64,000 nt of DNA, from the NCBI GenBank assembly GCA_023653785.1, contig JAMKCH010051690.1, positions 62,001 through 126,000 on the forward strand, written 5' to 3'. The notes under the pieces are model-generated. The model saw only the letters and a program-made list of their open reading frames with translations, did no database searches and was not told the origin of the DNA. Positions 36,391 through 48,820 of this stretch are shown here, one piece after another. The DNA comes from Ophioderma brevispina. Its lineage: Eukaryota > Echinodermata > Ophiuroidea > Amphilepidida > Ophiodermatidae. A program made the position numbers and the translations under genes. The first letter of the stretch is position 1. Each line of letters opens with the position of its first letter.

Positions 36391-36560
36391 TTTACTGCTC
36401 TTTATTTGGGCAATGGTAAAAATATTTGCCCTCGGTGACTGTTTTGCCCTCGGTGACCGTGGGCCTACTATTGCCTGACTTTGGTCTCGTCATTATAGGC
36501 CCACGGTCTGCAGTCACCTCGGGCAAATATTTTGTACTACTGCCCTCATGAGCAGTAAAT
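36391..36560. mobile_element. Foldback element with GGGCAAATATTT arms
   Basis: The ends are AATATTTACTGCTC and GAGCAGTAAATATT. Inside, AAATATTTGCCCTCGGTGACTG pairs with CAGTCACCTCGGGCAAATATT, and CCGTGGGCCTA pairs with TAGGCCCACGG. The whole 170 bp can fold into one long interrupted hairpin. No protein is encoded. Confidence 0.65.
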
Positions 36561-37649
36561 ATTTGTATACTGATTTTAAGTAAAATCATAAAACTAAGTG
36601 TGTCGACATTGGGCAATGCTTTAAACACAAAAGGTTGGGCATCCTACACTATCAACATAATTCGTGTTACCTTTCACATTCGCAGGAATGGATTCGCAGG
36701 CAACAAAAGAAATGACGTAGGATGTTAACTGGTCTATAGACATGTTTATCAGGCCCTAAGTAGTAGTCATCTGTGCTTTGCACTTACCAACCATCACGTT
36801 AACTCCGTTCATCATCTGAAAAGTTATTGAAACTTCCACGGGTCAACCTTAAATCAGCTGGTGAACGCTCATTTAATTTTGCTGCTTCAGCTGTTTGAAA
36901 TTCACTTCCAAACAGTATTCGTATATCCCCAAGCTCCAAGACTTCAAACGTCAACTTAAAACATCCACATTTTTCGTCAAGCCCCCCCCGCTTTCTTGGC
37001 TCATGCTGTTTGTTGGATTTGTATGTGTTGTCCCTGCCCTTATGGCGCTCTGAGTTCTCTTTAAGATTTTGCGTCTTATAAGAACTATTCATTATTATTA
37101 TTATTAGTCTTAAAATGATTCAAGGTCATCATGGGATAACAAAAATTAGATTGCACCGATTCTTCTCAAAATGGACTCAAATTCTTCATGCTGTTGGATA
37201 GCATTGTAAAATAAATGTTGTATTTTGTTTGACATTTGTAGTATAATTATGGGAGGGGGAGGGGATATTGATAGGGTCCACAGGTTCTATGAGGGATCAG
37301 CACAAAGTAAATGTATATTTCCTGTTGTAACATACCCATACGAACAAATTGAAACCAATATGGAAAGGAAATCGGATCATCATAGATATTTAGCCCCATG
37401 AATGATCTTGAACAGTTGTTGCGCCTGTCGTGCAACACAAAAGATTGCCATAGGTTTGCTCAAGGGTTGATACTTGTTTAATCGTAGGGCCACATGAGCA
37501 TGTCTTTACACCTTTTAACTCAGATTTACAGATTTTACCCCTGTTACTGCCTCCCCTATCTCAAAATGCTCAAGGATAAGAAAGTTGCATCGTCAGCATT
37601 TGGACTCTTGTGCAAGGTCACACGGGCCTACTGCAGGAATAAACATACA
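36561..37649. other. Mostly non-coding, one orphan minus-strand frame
   Basis: A minus-strand frame at 36799-37092 contains LTFEVLELGDIRILFGS and EFQTAEAAKLNERSPADLR. This has a protein-like composition and reminds me of short frames carried by dispersed repeats, but I cannot name it. An ATT microsatellite lies at 37090-37106. Nothing else was seen. Confidence 0.3.
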
Positions 37650-38209
37650 CTTGAAGCAATAATGGCACATTTTTGAAGAGCGCCCCCAGTTTTTGAAATT
37701 TGATATTTTGGCACAGTTACGGTCTAGGAAATTGTATAGGAAACTATACCTGCGCACGAGAAGCTTAAAAAATGCGTATTTATCACAAAATAAGGTGATT
37801 TTGTAATTAGGAATTGGGATCCCAGATTGGACTTAACGGCAGAGCTGGAAATGCTACGTTTATGCCCGCCATGATGAAATAGTGCCACCTCGAGAAATAA
37901 CCTCCAACTTGATTTGCTTGAACCAATAAAACAACTAATGGATGAGCGTAGACACGTACATGGCGCTATTTCCCGGCTATTTCACATTGGGAGGCCGTTT
38001 CCAGCAGCCGTTGAATTATTATCGGAGATCTCCGATAATAATTATTCTATTACAAAATTCCTTCGTTTGTGAGACACAGACATTTTCGAGCTTAACCATT
38101 CACAGGTATAGTTTACTAGCCAGTTACCAATGCAACCGTGTAAAAATCTCATTTTTTTTTGAAAAATTGGGGGCGTTCTTCAAAAAAATGTGCTATTATT
38201 GCTTTAAGG
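37650..38209. mobile_element. TTAA-type MITE family C with 30-bp palindrome
   Basis: Left end TTGAAGCAATAATGGCACAT and right end TGTGCTATTATTGCTTTAA are inverted copies. The similarity extends about 55 bp inward through GCGCCCCCA/TGGGGGCG. A perfect 30-bp palindrome lies at 38014-38043 (core CGGAGATCTCCG). The terminal TTAA is intact on the right and TTGA on the left. It is about 560 bp long with no transposase. Confidence 0.75.
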
Positions 38210-39707
38210 AATGCGACGTGTTTCAGTTTCAGAAACAAAAAATCGATTTAAGTCAAACATACAGTGAAGGTTTATTAGAATATTTATAACAATATCTGTA
38301 TGAGACGTGTGTACAAATATTTATAGTAATAATATAGTAAACTAGTTCAACAAAATCGGGGGATTGGGTAAGTTTTACCCCAGGATGACCTTGAACCTCA
38401 ATGGGGCTGTAGCTGTGTAACTAAAGATCGGAACATAGACAAACTATACCTTTTTTAATCCTTATAAAGCGACCAATGTATCGTGTGCATTTAAACACAA
38501 TTTAACCTGGTTTCAAAATTTACCGTGTGTTAATTCTACCCCCTTATTTAACAAATTCCACACATTTCAAAGAGGTTGAACAAAAAAATCCGATTCAGAA
38601 TTCTGCGAATTATAGAAAACATCATCAAACCTTCTCCAAACTTTTGAGAATAGGATTCTCATTTATAACCCGTCTAAAGAGAAAGACAGGAGTGACTGAT
38701 ATATGTTAATAAAGCTACGTATTAGAAGAATAACACTTGTATTTGTCAACTGTGTGCTTACTCTAGGGAATTCCAAAATATTGTTTGTCACTCGAGACTA
38801 AGAATTCACGGCACTCATTACAATTGACAGTACATGGAGCAGTACTTTTAACGTACAATAAATTGATTTAATTCTATCACATTTAATATTTTAGCCATTA
38901 TACTGTTTGAGTTTTGTTACCATGTTAAAACCCTGATCCCATTGGAAACTGCGGTAACGTAATGAATGGACTGGCGTAAGTATTAGAGAATTTCCACGGC
39001 TATTTGATACGACAGCGTATCCTTATTTTCCTCATGACGGTGACAACCAGTGTGGGTATGTTCTACTTAAAAAAATCGGAGCTGGAATCAGAGCTACTTG
39101 GTTTTGAATTGCTCTTCCGTCGGTGTGTACCGGAACGCTAAGATTTCGTGATACATTCCTTACTTTCAGGTGATTATTGGTAGCGCATGTATTATGTATC
39201 TCATGTGGTCGCAGATGTACTGAATGAACTGTGATACATCCTTGATGCGACAGATCAGATTTGGTTTAGAAATCCTGTACCCAGTTTAAAAATAGACACA
39301 TCTCTGGCCCTGGTACTGCCAGTGATTAACACACTTTCTGATCGGTTGCTTATATCGTTCATGAATACTTGTTACTTAGTGCAAGGATGGCAAAGCGGCC
39401 GGACACAGAGGGGTGTTATCTCCCCATTAAGATATTTGGCGTTCTACTTATATGTGTAAATTACTTACCCGTTAAAGGTAAGTTGCAAAGAATCATTTTA
39501 AGAGACGTTTGAAATGTTATTTTGAAATACCACAATCTGATCCTAAGCTATAGGCGGTTGATTTCTTTTAAATGGGCTAGGCCAACAACAGAAGCAAATT
39601 ATCAAACTATCCTTCAAAAGCATACGATGAATTTCCAAACACTTAAATTCTCTCTTGTGAGAGTTGATAAAACCCTGGGCACTGAACTAATCCAATTTGT
39701 CATACTT
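38210..39707. other. Non-coding, no gene seen
   Basis: I looked for exons, RNA genes and inverted repeats and recognised none. Confidence 0.45.
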
Positions 39708-39716
39708 AACACTTAA

Positions 39717-40197
39717 GTGTATGGGCGAGGGGTTCATGTGACCAAACATTTTGTTTTTCGTACGCCATTTTTTAAAGTTAAACTACTTGTGCCCAAAATT
39801 TTATGTAATTGCCTAAATAATCAGTTGCGGAAATTTTTCGCTATTCAAAATTTGTTTTGCCCCATAAATCGTACTGGAGTGACTTTTTAAAAACATGTAT
39901 TTCAGCAATGCAAATGTATTTATTTTCTCCTATTATGAGCCAAATTTTATGCATGAAGTCCATTGGGAAAGTGGTTTTCATTTTTTGGCGGGGAATTGGT
40001 GCGTTTTAAAAATCGATTTTTTGGGCCGTCATTTTGAAATCGTACAACATATTTTAATTTTGGTGTTCCGGTTATGTGGTTGTGTTGGAGTACCTTCATC
40101 ACTGACAAAAGTGTAGGTACAACAATCCACGCAAAGTGTTTTTTTTTTTTTTGGGGGGGGGGCTTTATAAAAACTGAGTGTACAAGACCTAATACAC
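39717..40197. mobile_element. Possible TTAA-flanked non-autonomous element
   Basis: The 481-bp interval starts GTGTATGGG and ends CCTAATACAC (short inverted match GTGTAT). It is bounded by TTAA at 39713-39716 and 40198-40201, each within ACACTTAAGTGT. It includes a T/G homopolymer run near 40139-40161. The terminal repeats are short, so this is tentative. Confidence 0.4.
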
Positions 40198-40419
40198 TTA
40201 AGTGTTTTTTTTCGGCATAATTATCGGCACAGTTATATAAATGAAAAGGCCTAATAGACATCCCCAGATGGTTTTCATCGTCATTAGAGCATTCCCTTGT
40301 CTAAAACGCCCTTTTCACACTTTTCCCCCCCCCTTTTTCAAGTTGTAGCAGAGAGACGATTTAACACCGAAGTGTACTTGCGCACTCCCGATTATCAGTG
40401 TTCAAAAGATCTGAATCCC

Positions 40420-40600
40420 ACTCAATTACTGTTAGTAAGTGTCCGGACCGGACGTAATGACGAAATAATCCGATTCTTAAATTATTAGGTTGCTTCAGGT
40501 CCTTATCATTGGCAGGGTAAGTTAGGACACCTATACCTTTTACAGACACGCAAAAATCTGATTTTGATATTTTTTTTGCGATTTTCTGATTTAGCAAATT
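40420..40600 (+). mobile_element. Partial TTAA MITE family A
   Basis: It shares GTAAGTGTCCGGACCGGAC, TTATTAGGTTGCTTC, GGTCCTTATCATT, GCAAAAATCTGATTTTGAT and GATTTTCTGATTTAGCAAAT with the copy at 48821-49163. The 5' terminal repeat is lost. Confidence 0.7.
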
Positions 40601-41599
40601 ACAAATGGCGCACGAAAAACAATCGTAATGAAAACCACTTTACACCGAATAATTACGTAAATTCCCAGAAATACATATCAGTGGAATATTTAATCATTAA
40701 ATTTTTCTTCGGCCCAAGTCCTTGATACCCTGAGATACTTAGTTGCGAGACACGGGGAGCTCTCCAACTTGCAGGAACGTTCATTTAGCTCAAGTCAACA
40801 AAAAACATTATTTAGTTTCTGCATGTACTTTGAAAAGACCCCTAAAAAGGAAGACCCCAAACTTACTTGTTTAAGACTTGTACAGTATGTTTGCAAGACA
40901 ATGTTTCGAAATAGGTAATTCACCCATGATGTCATGAGGTACACTTTCAACCCATTCGACTATGAATTAATGCGGTACCAATCACAAGACTTGCTAATAC
41001 AGTCCTGCATGTCCCCTTGAATCAAAGCCTGTTGTTCCTGTGGAACCATGCTCTGTAGAAAGATCAAGTGTGTGGAACTTGCGGTCATCCCATCGTGGAA
41101 GGGTATCTTGCATAATCACAGACTGTGCACTGCATGATCCCTTTAAGATAAAACAAAAACGGTAGCGAAACGAAACATTTTAACCTTTCTCTTTAGGGTT
41201 TTTAAATTCTCTTTGTGAATTAATGGTTTTGGAATAGAAATGAACATAAAATAGTCTTAATATATAATGTGTATTTTTAACACGCGATAGTATCATATAA
41301 ACATGATCAAGGTGCTGTGCGGCAGCCGTGAAAGGCACTCAGCACATTAGAACTCGTGACCTTATTGCACAACTGATAGGGGGACAACTCCATCCTACTT
41401 GGTTGTGCTTTCCCTAACAATTTCCCAACACCGTGATATGTAGGGCTGGCTGATTACTGTTACTTGAAAACGATTGGTTTTTAACTTCTGAGAAGCATAA
41501 GACTATAGTTTCCTGAATTTGAGGGGGAACACCTACGTGGAGAGGGTCGTCGGGGGCCGTTCCAGGAGCCTTATAATGAGATATGAGGCGCAAAACAAA
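40601..41599. other. Non-coding, no gene seen
   Basis: Nothing recognised before the purine-rich tract. Confidence 0.4.
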
Positions 41600-41765
41600 A
41601 GGCCGCGGGGGGACAGAAGGTGGGCCCCCGAAGTGGCGAAGCGGGCAGGGTTGGCAGGGAGCGCGCAAGGGAGAGGGGGCGGGGAGGGGGGTGGGGACCG
41701 GGGACAGAGAGAGAGAGATGAGAGAGAGAGATGAGAGAGAAGATGAGAAGAATATATATAATAGA
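41600..41765. repeat. Purine-rich tract ending in (GA)n and AT repeats
   Basis: G-rich sequence grades into GAGAGAGATGAGAGAGAG and then TATATATA-type sequence, directly left of the palindromic array. Confidence 0.8.
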
Positions 41766-41805
41766 ATCATTTATATCTATAATTATATTATATCTATATA
41801 TAAAT

Positions 41806-44205
41806 CAACAGTGTATTTTCAGGTGGGGGAATATTTCTTTGGAATTAACAAGTGCTCAATCCCCTTACAGGAGAGTAATGAAAAATTAAAATTCAAAAAG
41901 TATAGACCTATGGAAGGCACGTTATCAGATGTGTTTCACGAATACCCTCACTACGATCAATCGGGTATCTGATCCTCAGACGGATGTTATTGCATGGTCG
42001 GTCTTAACCACAAATTGTATATAAATTAACATTTATGGTGTCCACACAAGCAATATGCTGCCAGCCACAGATTCTGTACAATGAATAGTCAGAAAGTGTC
42101 TAACCACTACGAGTAGTGGGGGCGTACGTAATAAATAAAACAGTGTATCAGGTGACATCTTTGGAATGAAAAGTGCTCAATCCCATTACAGGAGGGCGTA
42201 ATGACACATTTCAAAGTATAGACCTGGGGAAAGGCACCGTTACTCAGAGTTTCAAGAATCCCTCCTTACGATATCGGGTTATCCGATACTCAGCGGGATG
42301 GTATTGCATGGTCGTGTCTTAACCACAAGATATGTATATAAATATAATTTCTATGGTGTCACACCAGAAATATGCCTGCCAGACAGTTCTGTACCAATGA
42401 ATAGTCAGAAAGGGCTACCAACCCAATACGAGTAGTGAGGGGCGTAATAAATAACAGTGTAGTTTAAGGTTGACTATCTTTGGAATTAAAAGAAGTGCCT
42501 CAATCCATTACAGGAGAGCTTAATTAAAAATTTAAACGTATAGACCCTATGGAAAGGCAACCGTTACATCAGGGTTCACGAAATACCCTCACTTACGATC
42601 ATCGGGGATCCGATCCTCAGACGGATGGTCTTGACAGGGTCGGGTCTTAACCACAAGATATGTATATAAAAAATAATTCTTATGGATGTTCCACCACAGC
42701 AATATGCCTGCCAGCACAGATCTGTCCAATGAATAGTCAGAAAGTGCTCACCCAACACGAGTAGTGGGGGCGTAATAAAATAACAGTGTATTTTCAGGGG
42801 TAGTTGTGGAATTAAAAGTGCTCAATCCCATTACAGGAGAGTTATATGAACAATTTCAAAGTTAGAACTCTGGAAAGCAAACCGTTACTCAGAGTTAGCT
42901 GACATACCCTAACTTACGATCATGGGTATCGGATCCTCAGACGGATGGTATTGCCAGGGTCGGGTTATTAACACAGATAGTGGTGAGAACACTCGTAGTG
43001 AGTTGGCACTTTCTGACTATTCATTGGTATGGTACAGATCTGTTGCTGGCAGGAACTTTATTGCTGGTGTGACACCATAGAATGTATATTATAGAAACAT
43101 ATCTTGTGGTTAAGACACGACAATGCAATACCATCCGTCTGAGGACGGATACCCGTATCGTAAGAGAGGGTATTCGTGAAACTATGAGTAACGGTTGCCT
43201 TTCACAGAGGGGCTTATTTGAAATTTAATTTTTCATGAAGTCTCCTGTAATGGGATCGGAGCACTGTAATTCCAAAGGATAGTCACCTCTGAAACTACAA
43301 CTGTTATTTATTACGCCCCAACTATTCGTAGTGGTTGAGCACTGTCTGACTATTCATTGGTACAGATCTGTGCTGGCAGGCTTATTGGCTGGAGGTACAC
43401 CATAGAATGTAATATTTATATACATATTTGTGGTTAAGGAACGACCATGCAATACCATACGTCTGAGGATTGGATACCCGATGATCGTAAGTGAGGGTAT
43501 TCGTGAAATTGGTTATACGGTTTGCCTTTCCAGCGGTCTATACTTGAAATTTTTCATTACAGATCTCCTGTAAAGGGATTGAGCACTTTTAATTCCAAAG
43601 AAGATAGTCACCTGAAAATACCCAACTGTTATTATACGCCCCCACTACTAGTAGGGGTGAGCACTTTCTGACTATTCACTGGTACAGATCTGTGCTGGCA
43701 GGCATTATTGCTGGTGTGACACCATAGAATGGTATGTTTATACAATATATTGTGGTTAGACACGACCATGCAATCCCATCCGTCTGAGGTGATCGGATAC
43801 CCGATGATCGTAAGGTAGGGTATTCGTGATTGAAACTCTGAGTAACGGTTGCCTTCCAGAGGTCTATACTTGAAAATTTCATAAGCTCTCCTGTAAGGGA
43901 TTGGCACTTTTAAATTCCCCCCCCCAAAGATAGTCACCTGAAAATACACGGTTATTTTTTATTACGCCCCCACTACTCGTAGTGGTGGAGCACTTTTGAC
44001 TATCATTGGTACAAGATCTGTGCGGGCAGGACATTGATTGCTGTGGGGACACCTAGATTGTATATTTATTATACTACGGGTGGTTGCAGGACACGACATG
44101 TGATACTCCGTTGAGGGGGATCGGATACCCGATGATCGATTCAGTGAGGGATTCGTGAATCTGAGTAACGGTTGCTTTTTCAGAGGTCTATACTTTGAAA
44201 GTTTG
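41806..44205. repeat. Palindromic array: about four forward then four inverted units of about 325 bp
   Basis: Forward units begin near 41806, 42139, 42449 and 42781. Each runs through AACAGTGTATTTTCAGG, GTGCTCAATCCCATTACAGG, CTCAGACGGATGGTATTGC, CTGCCAGCACAGATCTGT and AATGAATAGTCAGAAAGTGC. At about 42975 the fourth unit breaks and the same sequence continues in reverse complement, with unit boundaries near 43320, 43645 and 43972, to about 44205. Copies differ chiefly by one-base indels. Each unit also has a small palindrome, CACTACGAGTAGTG or similar, at its border. No protein is encoded. Confidence 0.85.
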
Positions 44206-44289
44206 TTATATATATATATAGGATTTAAACTGGCACAAAAATTATCTAGGATGTTTTGCGATATTGACCTGCCAAAAGTCGGTGCGAAA

Positions 44290-44697
44290 TATACATTGTG
44301 TTGCCTAGGTCTTGCTCTATTAAAGCTAACACCTCGCTTGTGAAAAAAGCGTGCAAAATGGCTGTGATAGAGTGCAAGAAAAGACGCCAAACCCCAAAAC
44401 AAAGTTGCAGTTTTGGATTTTTCAATTGGTCATGTGGGTTAGTTACCAACGGCAATAATACGTGGCATGATTTTTACACAAAGGAGAGATTCCCGACTGA
44501 ATGGCGAGAAAGCCTACTTGCATATTGATTGTGGTCCACGTGTTCGTGTTCAGTTACACGGCAATGCCCATGAAAAATCCCAAAAACTGCAACTTTTGGT
44601 TTTGGGGGTTTGCGGTCTTTCGGGCGTTAATCTCAGTATTTCTGCACGGTTTTTAAAGCCAGGTGTTCAAGAAAGGTAGGACCTAGGCAACAGATGT
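44290..44697. mobile_element. Foldback element with arms of about 130 bp
   Basis: Left arm from TGTTGCCTAGGTCTTGCTC through GTGCAAGAAAAGACGCCAAAC to AAAGTTGCAGTTTTGGATTT is inverted on the right from about 44560 to 44697 (GGTAGGACCTAGGCAACAG at the end). A loop of about 110 bp separates the arms. Open frames on the + strand reflect the arms and have no known domain. Confidence 0.7.
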
Positions 44698-47569
44698 TTA
44701 TTCAGAAAACTTCAAAATGGTTCGACGTTGACACAGTACTGCGTCTCGAAAAGAACATGCTGAGATACTTTTGTTGCCAGGTGTATATATTCCTCTTCGT
44801 GCGGCAATAACAGTTCTTCAGTTTACACCCCCGGACAAAATGTCTAGGGGACGGCACGGTCATATCTTGGTAGCGCTACTCAACATGAGCTTACAGATTG
44901 CTGGCGAAAGGAAGAGTTCGTTTGGCAAGGAAGTCAAAAATGTATATAATTCACAAGGTCCGGAAAAAATAATCTGAAATAAATACTGCTCTTCACGAAT
45001 TGTGTTTTCATGGGATTTACACACTAAATATATTCCAGCATGTAAAACTTTTGTAACTTAAAGTACTACATCCTAAAAAACTCGCAATCATTGTTTTTTC
45101 GTGTTGACAGTATCTGCCAGAATAAGCATGTGATTTGAAGCCCCCCCCCCCCCTCACCCACGTGTGGATTGCCTACAAGAAAATAATGATATCTTTGATT
45201 GGACGATCGACGGTGGTGGGATTCTTCGTCTGGCAACGGACCATACGTAAGACCATACCACGGACGCAACTGTAAGTCCACGACCGACACGTTGTCAATA
45301 GGCACATATATTTTCACGCTAGAAGAGTATTTTAAATGACGCATAGCTGTCACTAAGTAAAGAAATATTCCGTCTTCAAAATACAAATGCAAAGGGGTGC
45401 CTTGGGTGTAAAACAACGGAAACAAGAGGCTGTAATGAAAGTGAACAATATCAGATTTCCATACAATGGGTTAGTTGCATATAGTATCAAACAGCTTTTA
45501 GATATACTATGTCTAAGAAAGGCAACTCTCTCAGCCATCACGAAGCCAGAAAGGATAAAAATTTTTTCGTCCAGGGCTTGAAGAAATTATTTTGTTACCA
45601 TTAAATAACATGTTTGGGTGCCCTCAAAATAGATGTGTCTACGGAGAAGCCGGACCACAACATTACTTCTACCGTGACAAACTTTGCATCTCGTGCACTT
45701 CGCAACTAAAACAGGAAAGGAATATTTAAACAGTTTACATGTAAATGTCATTGAATGTCATTGACTGTTGTGTTGAATAAGTGTTAGAATAACATGGTGG
45801 CACCCATCTATCCTTACGATCATTCAAACTTATAGGATTATTATATAATTTGAGCTTTGATATTTTGGCGAAATTATATAGCACGCGTACGCACTTACCG
45901 TAAACAGTTAGTTTAGGTTTCATATGACATTTACCAAAATGAACATGTGGTGGGTATTCACATCAAACCTGATGACCTATTATTATTTGAAGTACGCAGT
46001 CGGTTTCGTCTGGGCGGCAAACCTTTGTTTATTAATTGAGATTGAAGACTATGGTTAGGCTATCTCCGTTTGTCTACCTAGATAAAACGATCTGTTCAAA
46101 CCTGTCGTTCCACTGAATTTTATTACCGTAGGTTCTTATAGACTCTACCCCAACCTAAAGACAATATTTTCTCTTCTTTTTAATTTTGTTTTTCTGTATA
46201 ATGTGAATCGCAAACAGGGTTCGTTCCTTGAGGGTGGGGATGGTGGCGGAAATCTTCTCCCCATATTACGAATTATGTCGGCCAAAATATTGACTTGTAG
46301 CCAAGATCAGTATTAATGTAAAATGGACTGTTTGACGTAGGGGAATAATTTAGTGTGAAATAAAATATTTTAACAGTATTTTGAACAATTTTGTAATGAT
46401 ATTCGTCTCACCTCAGATTTTTGAAACCGAGTAGTGGTGCCGGCAAAATTGTTCATTTTCCGAAACAATTAAAAAAAATTTCCGGATCGCTACGATTCCC
46501 TGGGTAAACTTATTTATCGTGCGACCGTTAGCGAACGGATATTTTTCAATGTGTCGGCAAATGGAAGTTTTGTAGGCAACAGACTCAACACCCCCACCCA
46601 TTAACATGGTCTGGAGTCGATAATTTTAATATGTAGTCATCTTGTGTGATGAAGATTTTGTCCCTGGTTTCCTATTTTCGGAGATATAGAGATAGCGGCT
46701 CTCGCCTTCATTTGAATTTTATTCATCAACAAAGCCTGAAATACTTGGAAAACCCGCGTAATTAATATGATTGTCAGGGGATTGTTTAGCAATAGTTTTG
46801 TGTGTTGGTATACAATATGTCAGCACAATTCATAAGAGGCCTACAGAGTGGTTTATATTCTCTTCTAGTGATTGCAAGGTTATCATGCCAAATAATTCAC
46901 AGGAACTTTATGAGATGCAATTATGAATTTCCGTACGCGGTGTTTTTAAATTTCGTCACCCCCAGAAGACACTTGTCTTGGATTGACAGGTAAATAGAGG
47001 GGGTGAACGAAATTATAAAGATAGTGGACTGTGGACTGATAAGCAGCGGACGGAATCTTGGTACATGTTCTAATGGACACCAAGTATCATTAAATGCTTT
47101 GGCTCACTCTGAAAACATATGCTTTATTCCGTTACACCGAAGAGCACATGAATAGGGGGAAGTAGGTGAGAAGGGGCATAATGTTAATTATGCCATCTGA
47201 TATGAAAGTGCTCTTACTTAAGCAACACGTTTACTATCCCACCACCCACCACCACCACCACCAACCGCCCCGACAACGCCCGCCCGCCGCCGAACGCCAC
47301 ATAATACTACTAGTCGAAAACGTCGAGAACGAAATAATAACTCATGCAGGTATTGGCGACCATCTATCCCTTGCGTCCCTGAGCCAAAATGCCTAGCAAC
47401 CTGACGATCACAGCAAAAAGGGAGTGCAGATTTGTGGATCTAGGAGCATTACCCTGGAAACACAAAACGCCCGGGGTCCGCCTGGTGATTTTTGAAAAGT
47501 GTCAATAAATGGCATTAGGGATTTATTAGGGATGTAAGAGTTATAGTTTCTTTTATGTCTTTTCTGCAG
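44698..47569. other. Non-coding, presumably intronic or 5' of the MAM exon
   Basis: It contains a poly-C run near 45141-45153 and a CCACC-rich patch near 47236-47290. The first exon of the MAM domain (cysteine and D.DW region) should lie upstream of 47570, but I could not identify it here. Confidence 0.4.
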
Positions 47570-47856
47570 CGGGAAATTACATTTATATAGAGGCATCAAG
47601 CCCAAGAGTAACTGGAGACTCTGCCCGATTCGCAAGTCCAACCCTGCGAGGAAACAGTAACGGATGTTATGTTACATGCACATTTTATTATCATATGTAT
47701 GGTGACACTATCGGAGAACTTAACGTGCGTACTAGGTCAGTCGATGAGTTCGGTTCCATAGGCAGTCTGAGCAGTACAATATGGGCTATGTCAAGAAATC
47801 AAGGGGACCAATGGCACTATGGCAACGCTGCATTTACGGCCTATTCAAATTTTAGG
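47570..47856 (+). CDS. MAM-domain exon, central part
   Basis: MAM domains are extracellular adhesion modules found in meprins, neuropilins, receptor tyrosine phosphatases and many invertebrate surface proteins. This 287-nt exon gives GNYIYIEASSPRVTGDSARF, then TCTFYYHMYGDTIGELNVRT, STIWAMSRNQGDQWHYG and AFTAYSNFR. These match the family's IEAS.P, C..F.YHMYG..IG.L.V and W...GNQG..W landmarks in order. The acceptor TCTTTTCTGCAG gives phase 1 entry and the donor AGG|GTGAGT gives phase 0 exit, which fits the next exon. One cysteine before TFYYHMYG corresponds to the conserved position. It belongs to the second surface-protein gene of the window. Confidence 0.9.
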
Positions 47857-47975
47857 GTGAGTGGAATATTCTGTATTCAATGTAACTGTTATAACTCCTT
47901 AAAAGCTTCACGGTGTTTAACAAGCAAGTATATATGATCTGCTGTATTTAAAGCAACAAGATGTATGAAAAAGGG

Positions 47976-48508
47976 TTTTATTTATTTTTATTTTATTTAT
48001 TTTACTTTATCACTTGTTAAAATGTAACATAAGGTAAATTACAGAACATAAAATCATTGAAAATACAGAATTACACTGGATATCATGAAAATTATAATAC
48101 AAACTTGCACAAATACCAGTGAAAGGATGGGATGAACATGTGACAAAGCACCATAGGACAATCCCACCTAGGAGGCCAAAATAAGATAAATGGAGGGAGC
48201 TTTTTAACAAACTCTGCAGATGGAGCAGTTAGTCAGCAAAGAACACGTATTTGCTGAGTCAAATTGAGATGTGAATTTGGGTTTATAAAAAATCTAGGAC
48301 CTGAGATTTAAAAATGGAGAAAGAAGTAGTGGATCTGGTGTGGAGTTAGTTGATTCCAAATAGGAACAATCCGGTGAAAAAATGTGGATTTATGAGCTTC
48401 TGTTTTGCAAACCTGAGGAATAAGAAGATGGCAATCAGAGGAAGACCTAGTGGTGGGATGGCCCTGCACTGGTGAATTTAAAAAATAAATTGTTTGATAC
48501 TTTGACAT
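47976..48508 (-). mobile_element. LINE 3' end (CR1/L2-like C-terminus)
   Basis: On the minus strand the frame reads PTTRSSSDCHLLIPQVCKTE then KSTFFHRIVPIWNQL. This matches the usual C-terminal R....L..P..R......FF.R....WN.LP signature of CR1/L2-like and related LINEs. About 450 bp downstream on that strand, the sequence ends in an AAATA-type tail (47976-48003 on +). It is 5' truncated and lies in the intron that splits the MAM domain. Confidence 0.75.
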
Positions 48509-48820
48509 TTACGCTATGAGGAATTCTCATACACATGTAACAATGTGTCACTTTGCATGCTATCCAGAAAATGTATCGATATCTTTCAATGGATAAAGTC
48601 TTCAGTGTTTCGTGATAGCTGCCATCTTGTCGGTACAACTAAACTCCGTTTATAGTAGATGAAAGAGTGTCATACCTGCTCAGTGCCTTTAGTTTATTCC
48701 CAAACGTTCTAAAGTTCCGACAATATTTTAGTTGAACAAATATTATGGCTATATACAGTTTACAAATCTCTTTATAAAAACGTTTGTTGTGGTCATGCTT
48801 GAGAAAGGTCAACCAAATCT

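Noticed and set aside
44298..44679. Overlapping + strand frames suggesting a small gene
   Set aside because: They lie in the two arms of a foldback and have no recognisable domain.
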